Shown in pieces: positions 34,344-35,973 of a stretch of DNA of 35,973 bases (position 1 is its first letter; the number at the start of each line of letters is the position of its first letter). Made by a program: the position numbers and the translations under genes. Origin of the DNA: Rubellimicrobium sp. (GTDB lineage: Bacteria > Pseudomonadota > Alphaproteobacteria > Rhodobacterales > Rhodobacteraceae). Location of the stretch: positions 1 through 35,973 of the forward strand of contig JACFNP010000036.1 in the NCBI GenBank assembly GCA_019454835.1. Reading direction: 5' to 3'. The notes below the pieces were generated by a model. The model saw only the letters and a program-made list of their open reading frames with translations. It was not told where the DNA came from and did not search any database.

Positions 34344-35630
34344 ATGGCACATGTCGTCATTGCGGGGGCGGGGCTTGGCGGGTCGATCATGGCCTACGAG
34401 CTGAAGGATCAACTGCGTCCCGAGGACCGGATCACCGTCGTCACCCGCGACCCGTACTATCACTTCGTCCCCTCGAACCCCTGGGTCGCGGTGGACTGGC
34501 GCAAGCGCAAGGACATCACCATCGACCTCGCGCCGGTGATGGCGCGCAAGGGCATCGACTTTCGCCCCGTGGCGATGGAGGCACTCGACCCCGGCGCGCG
34601 GCGCATCACGCTCGCCGATGGCAGCGCGCTCGATTACGATTATCTCGTCCTCGCCACCGGCCCCGAACTGGCCTTTGACGAGATAGAGGGTTTCGGCCCC
34701 GAGACCGGCCATACGCAATCGGTCTGCCATGTCGATCACGCCGAAAAGGCGCAGGCGGCGGTCGAGAAGCTGATCGCCGATCCCGGCCCGGTGGTCGTCG
34801 GCGCGGTGCAGGGCGCGTCCTGCTTCGGGCCGTCCTACGAATTCCTGTTCATCCTCGAAACCGCGCTGCGGCGCGCGAAGGTGCGCGACCGGGTGCCGAT
34901 GACCTACATCACGCCCGAACCCTATGTCGGCCACATGGGCCTCGACGGGGTCGGGGATACCAGGGGCCTGCTCGAATCCGAAATGCGCGCCCGGCACATC
35001 AAGTGGATCACCTCGTCGCGGGTGAAGAAGGTCACCGAGGATGTCATCACCGCCGAGGAAGTGGCGGATGACGGATCGGTGAAGGCCACGCATGAACTGC
35101 CGTTCAGCTTTGCGATGATGATTCCCGGCTTCCGGGGCATCAAGCCGCTGATGGGGCTGGAGGGGCTGGTGAACCCGCGCGGCTTCGTCATCGTCGACGA
35201 ACACCAGCGCAACCCGCGCTACCCGGAAATCTTCGGCATCGGCGTCGGCGTCGCCATCCCGCCGGTCGGGCCGACCCCGGTGCCCTGCGGCGTGCCCAAG
35301 ACCGGCTTCATGATCGAGAGCATGGTGACCGCGACCGCCCGCAACATCGGCGCCCTGGTGCGCGGGCAGGAACCGAAGGAGCGCGGCACCTGGAACGCCG
35401 TCTGCCTTGCGGACTTCGGCGACGGCGGCGTGGCCTTCGTGGCCCAGCCGCAGATTCCGCCGCGCAACGTGAACTGGTCGTCCGAGGGCAAGTGGGTCCA
35501 CGTGGCCAAGGTCGGCTTCGAGAAATACTTCATGCGCAAGATCGGCAAGGGCCAGTCGGAACCCTTCTACGAGGGTCTGGCGCTGAAGATGCTCGGGATC
35601 GACAAGCTGAAGGAAACCGCGCCTGACTGA
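34344..35630 (+). CDS. sqr: Sulfide:quinone oxidoreductase
   Basis: A 428-residue FAD enzyme that oxidises sulfide to polysulfide or persulfide and reduces membrane quinone. The N-terminal FAD fold reads HVVIAGAGLGGSIMAYEL, the second FAD contact is DYDYLVLATG. The three conserved redox cysteines are present: Cys128 (QSVCHVDHAE), Cys160 (GASCFGPSYEF) and Cys354 (NAVCLADFGD), at almost the same positions as Cys128/160/356 of the Acidithiobacillus ferrooxidans enzyme as I recall them. VPCGVPKTGFMIESM and a C-terminal amphipathic part suited to monotopic membrane binding are also seen. ATG at 34344 follows GGGAGAGA. It is a single-gene unit; detoxification or use of sulfide as electron donor are both possible. 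Confidence 0.92.
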   Translation: MAHVVIAGAGLGGSIMAYELKDQLRPEDRITVVTRDPYYHFVPSNPWVAVDWRKRKDITIDLAPVMARKGIDFRPVAMEALDPGARRITLADGSALDYDYLVLATGPELAFDEIEGFGPETGHTQSVCHVDHAEKAQAAVEKLIADPGPVVVGAVQGASCFGPSYEFLFILETALRRAKVRDRVPMTYITPEPYVGHMGLDGVGDTRGLLESEMRARHIKWITSSRVKKVTEDVITAEEVADDGSVKATHELPFSFAMMIPGFRGIKPLMGLEGLVNPRGFVIVDEHQRNPRYPEIFGIGVGVAIPPVGPTPVPCGVPKTGFMIESMVTATARNIGALVRGQEPKERGTWNAVCLADFGDGGVAFVAQPQIPPRNVNWSSEGKWVHVAKVGFEKYFMRKIGKGQSEPFYEGLALKMLGIDKLKETAPD

Positions 35631-35645
35631 TGGCCTCGCTGCCCC

Positions 35646-35733
35646 CGTCATTGCGAGGAGCCGCAGGCGACGAAGCAACCCCGATGTCGTGCGTGAGAGG
35701 TCGGGGTTGCTTCGGCTTCGCCTCGCAATGACG
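35646..35733. repeat. Interspersed palindromic repeat, copy 9 (core A, forward)
   Basis: An 88-nt copy with intact arms, core CCCCGATGTCGTGCGTGAGA, 15 nt after the sqr stop. It is the first of three copies that fill the gene-free right end of the window (35631-35973), where I see nothing else. Confidence 0.9.
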
Positions 35734-35743
35734 GTGAATGCGT

Positions 35744-35828
35744 CGTCATTGCGAGGCGGCGCAGCCGCCGTGGCAATCCACCCGCCCGGTATGGATTGCT
35801 TCGTCGCGTTCCGCTCCTCGCAATGACG
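35744..35828. repeat. Interspersed palindromic repeat, copy 10 (core B)
   Basis: An 85-nt copy with the second core type (GGCAATCCACCCG and CGGTATGGATTGC), 10 nt after copy 9. With copy 5 it is one of two core-B copies in the window. Confidence 0.9.
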
Positions 35829-35858
35829 GCGGGAGAGGGACGCGCCGCCCGCAAATCC

Positions 35859-35946
35859 CGTCATTGCGAGGCGAAGCCGAAGCAACCTCGACCGCTCACA
35901 CACAACATCGGGGTTGCTTCGTCGCCTTCGGCTCCTCGCAATGACG
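35859..35946. repeat. Interspersed palindromic repeat, copy 11 (core A, reversed)
   Basis: An 88-nt copy with intact arms and reversed core (CCTCGACCGCTCACACACAA). Copies 9, 10 and 11 therefore show forward A, B and reversed A cores in a row. Confidence 0.9.
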
Positions 35947-35973
35947 AAAAGGCCAGTGGCGCACATGCCCCGC

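Noticed and set aside
1314..35946. CRISPR array
   Set aside because: The repeated units are 88-nt palindromes scattered between unrelated genes, with no short direct repeats, regular spacers or cas genes.

Overview
The window is high-GC chromosomal DNA from an alphaproteobacterium, most probably of the Rhodobacteraceae/Paracoccaceae. The pointers are the gene orders ffh-aroQ-rpsP-rimM-trmD-rplS-rpmE and sucC-X-sucD-sucA-odhB, an XdhABC set very close to that of Rhodobacter capsulatus, an oxygen-dependent HemF, and a sulfide:quinone oxidoreductase. No rRNA, tRNA, transposase, phage gene or CRISPR array was seen. All calls come from reading the sequence; no database was searched.

Layout. (1) 1-3.5 kb: a fumarylacetoacetate-hydrolase-family enzyme and a Na/Pi-cotransporter-type protein, both on the plus strand. 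(2) 3.5-7.7 kb, minus: a translation/secretion operon (ffh, chorismate mutase, rpsP, rimM, trmD, rplS, rpmE) with 4-nt start/stop overlaps and a strong terminator after rpmE. (3) 8.1-14.7 kb, minus: TCA-cycle operon sucC, a small membrane protein, sucD, sucA, odhB. Upstream of sucC are a candidate promoter and two palindromes exactly two helical turns apart. (4) 14.9-17.4 kb: cold-shock protein, ArsC/Spx-like reductase, lipoprotein, hemF, small membrane protein. (5) 17.5-24.2 kb: a large two-domain glycosyltransferase whose 3' end runs through an interspersed repeat, slyX, dnaE, and a secreted Cys-containing protein directly upstream of dnaE. (6) 24.5-33.9 kb, plus: a seven-gene purine operon, xdhA-xdhB-xdhC followed by a BMP-type ABC importer (ATPase, two permeases, binding protein). 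It plausibly couples uptake of purine bases or nucleosides to their oxidation. (7) 34.3-35.6 kb: sulfide:quinone oxidoreductase behind an AT-rich promoter region.

The most striking non-coding feature is a family of about 88-nt interspersed palindromes: eleven complete copies and one partial copy in 36 kb. The outer arms begin CGTCATTGCGAGG. The core is mosaic: one type occurs in both orientations and a second, unrelated core occurs twice. Most copies lie just 3' of genes. One is inside the translated 3' end of the glycosyltransferase, and three cluster at the right edge. A conserved flank around AATCGGGCG extends the unit beyond the arms. I did not find a clear new defence or biosynthetic system. 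The repeat family, the sucC upstream palindromes, a possible leader peptide at the Na/Pi gene and the xdh-ABC operon are the parts most worth following up.
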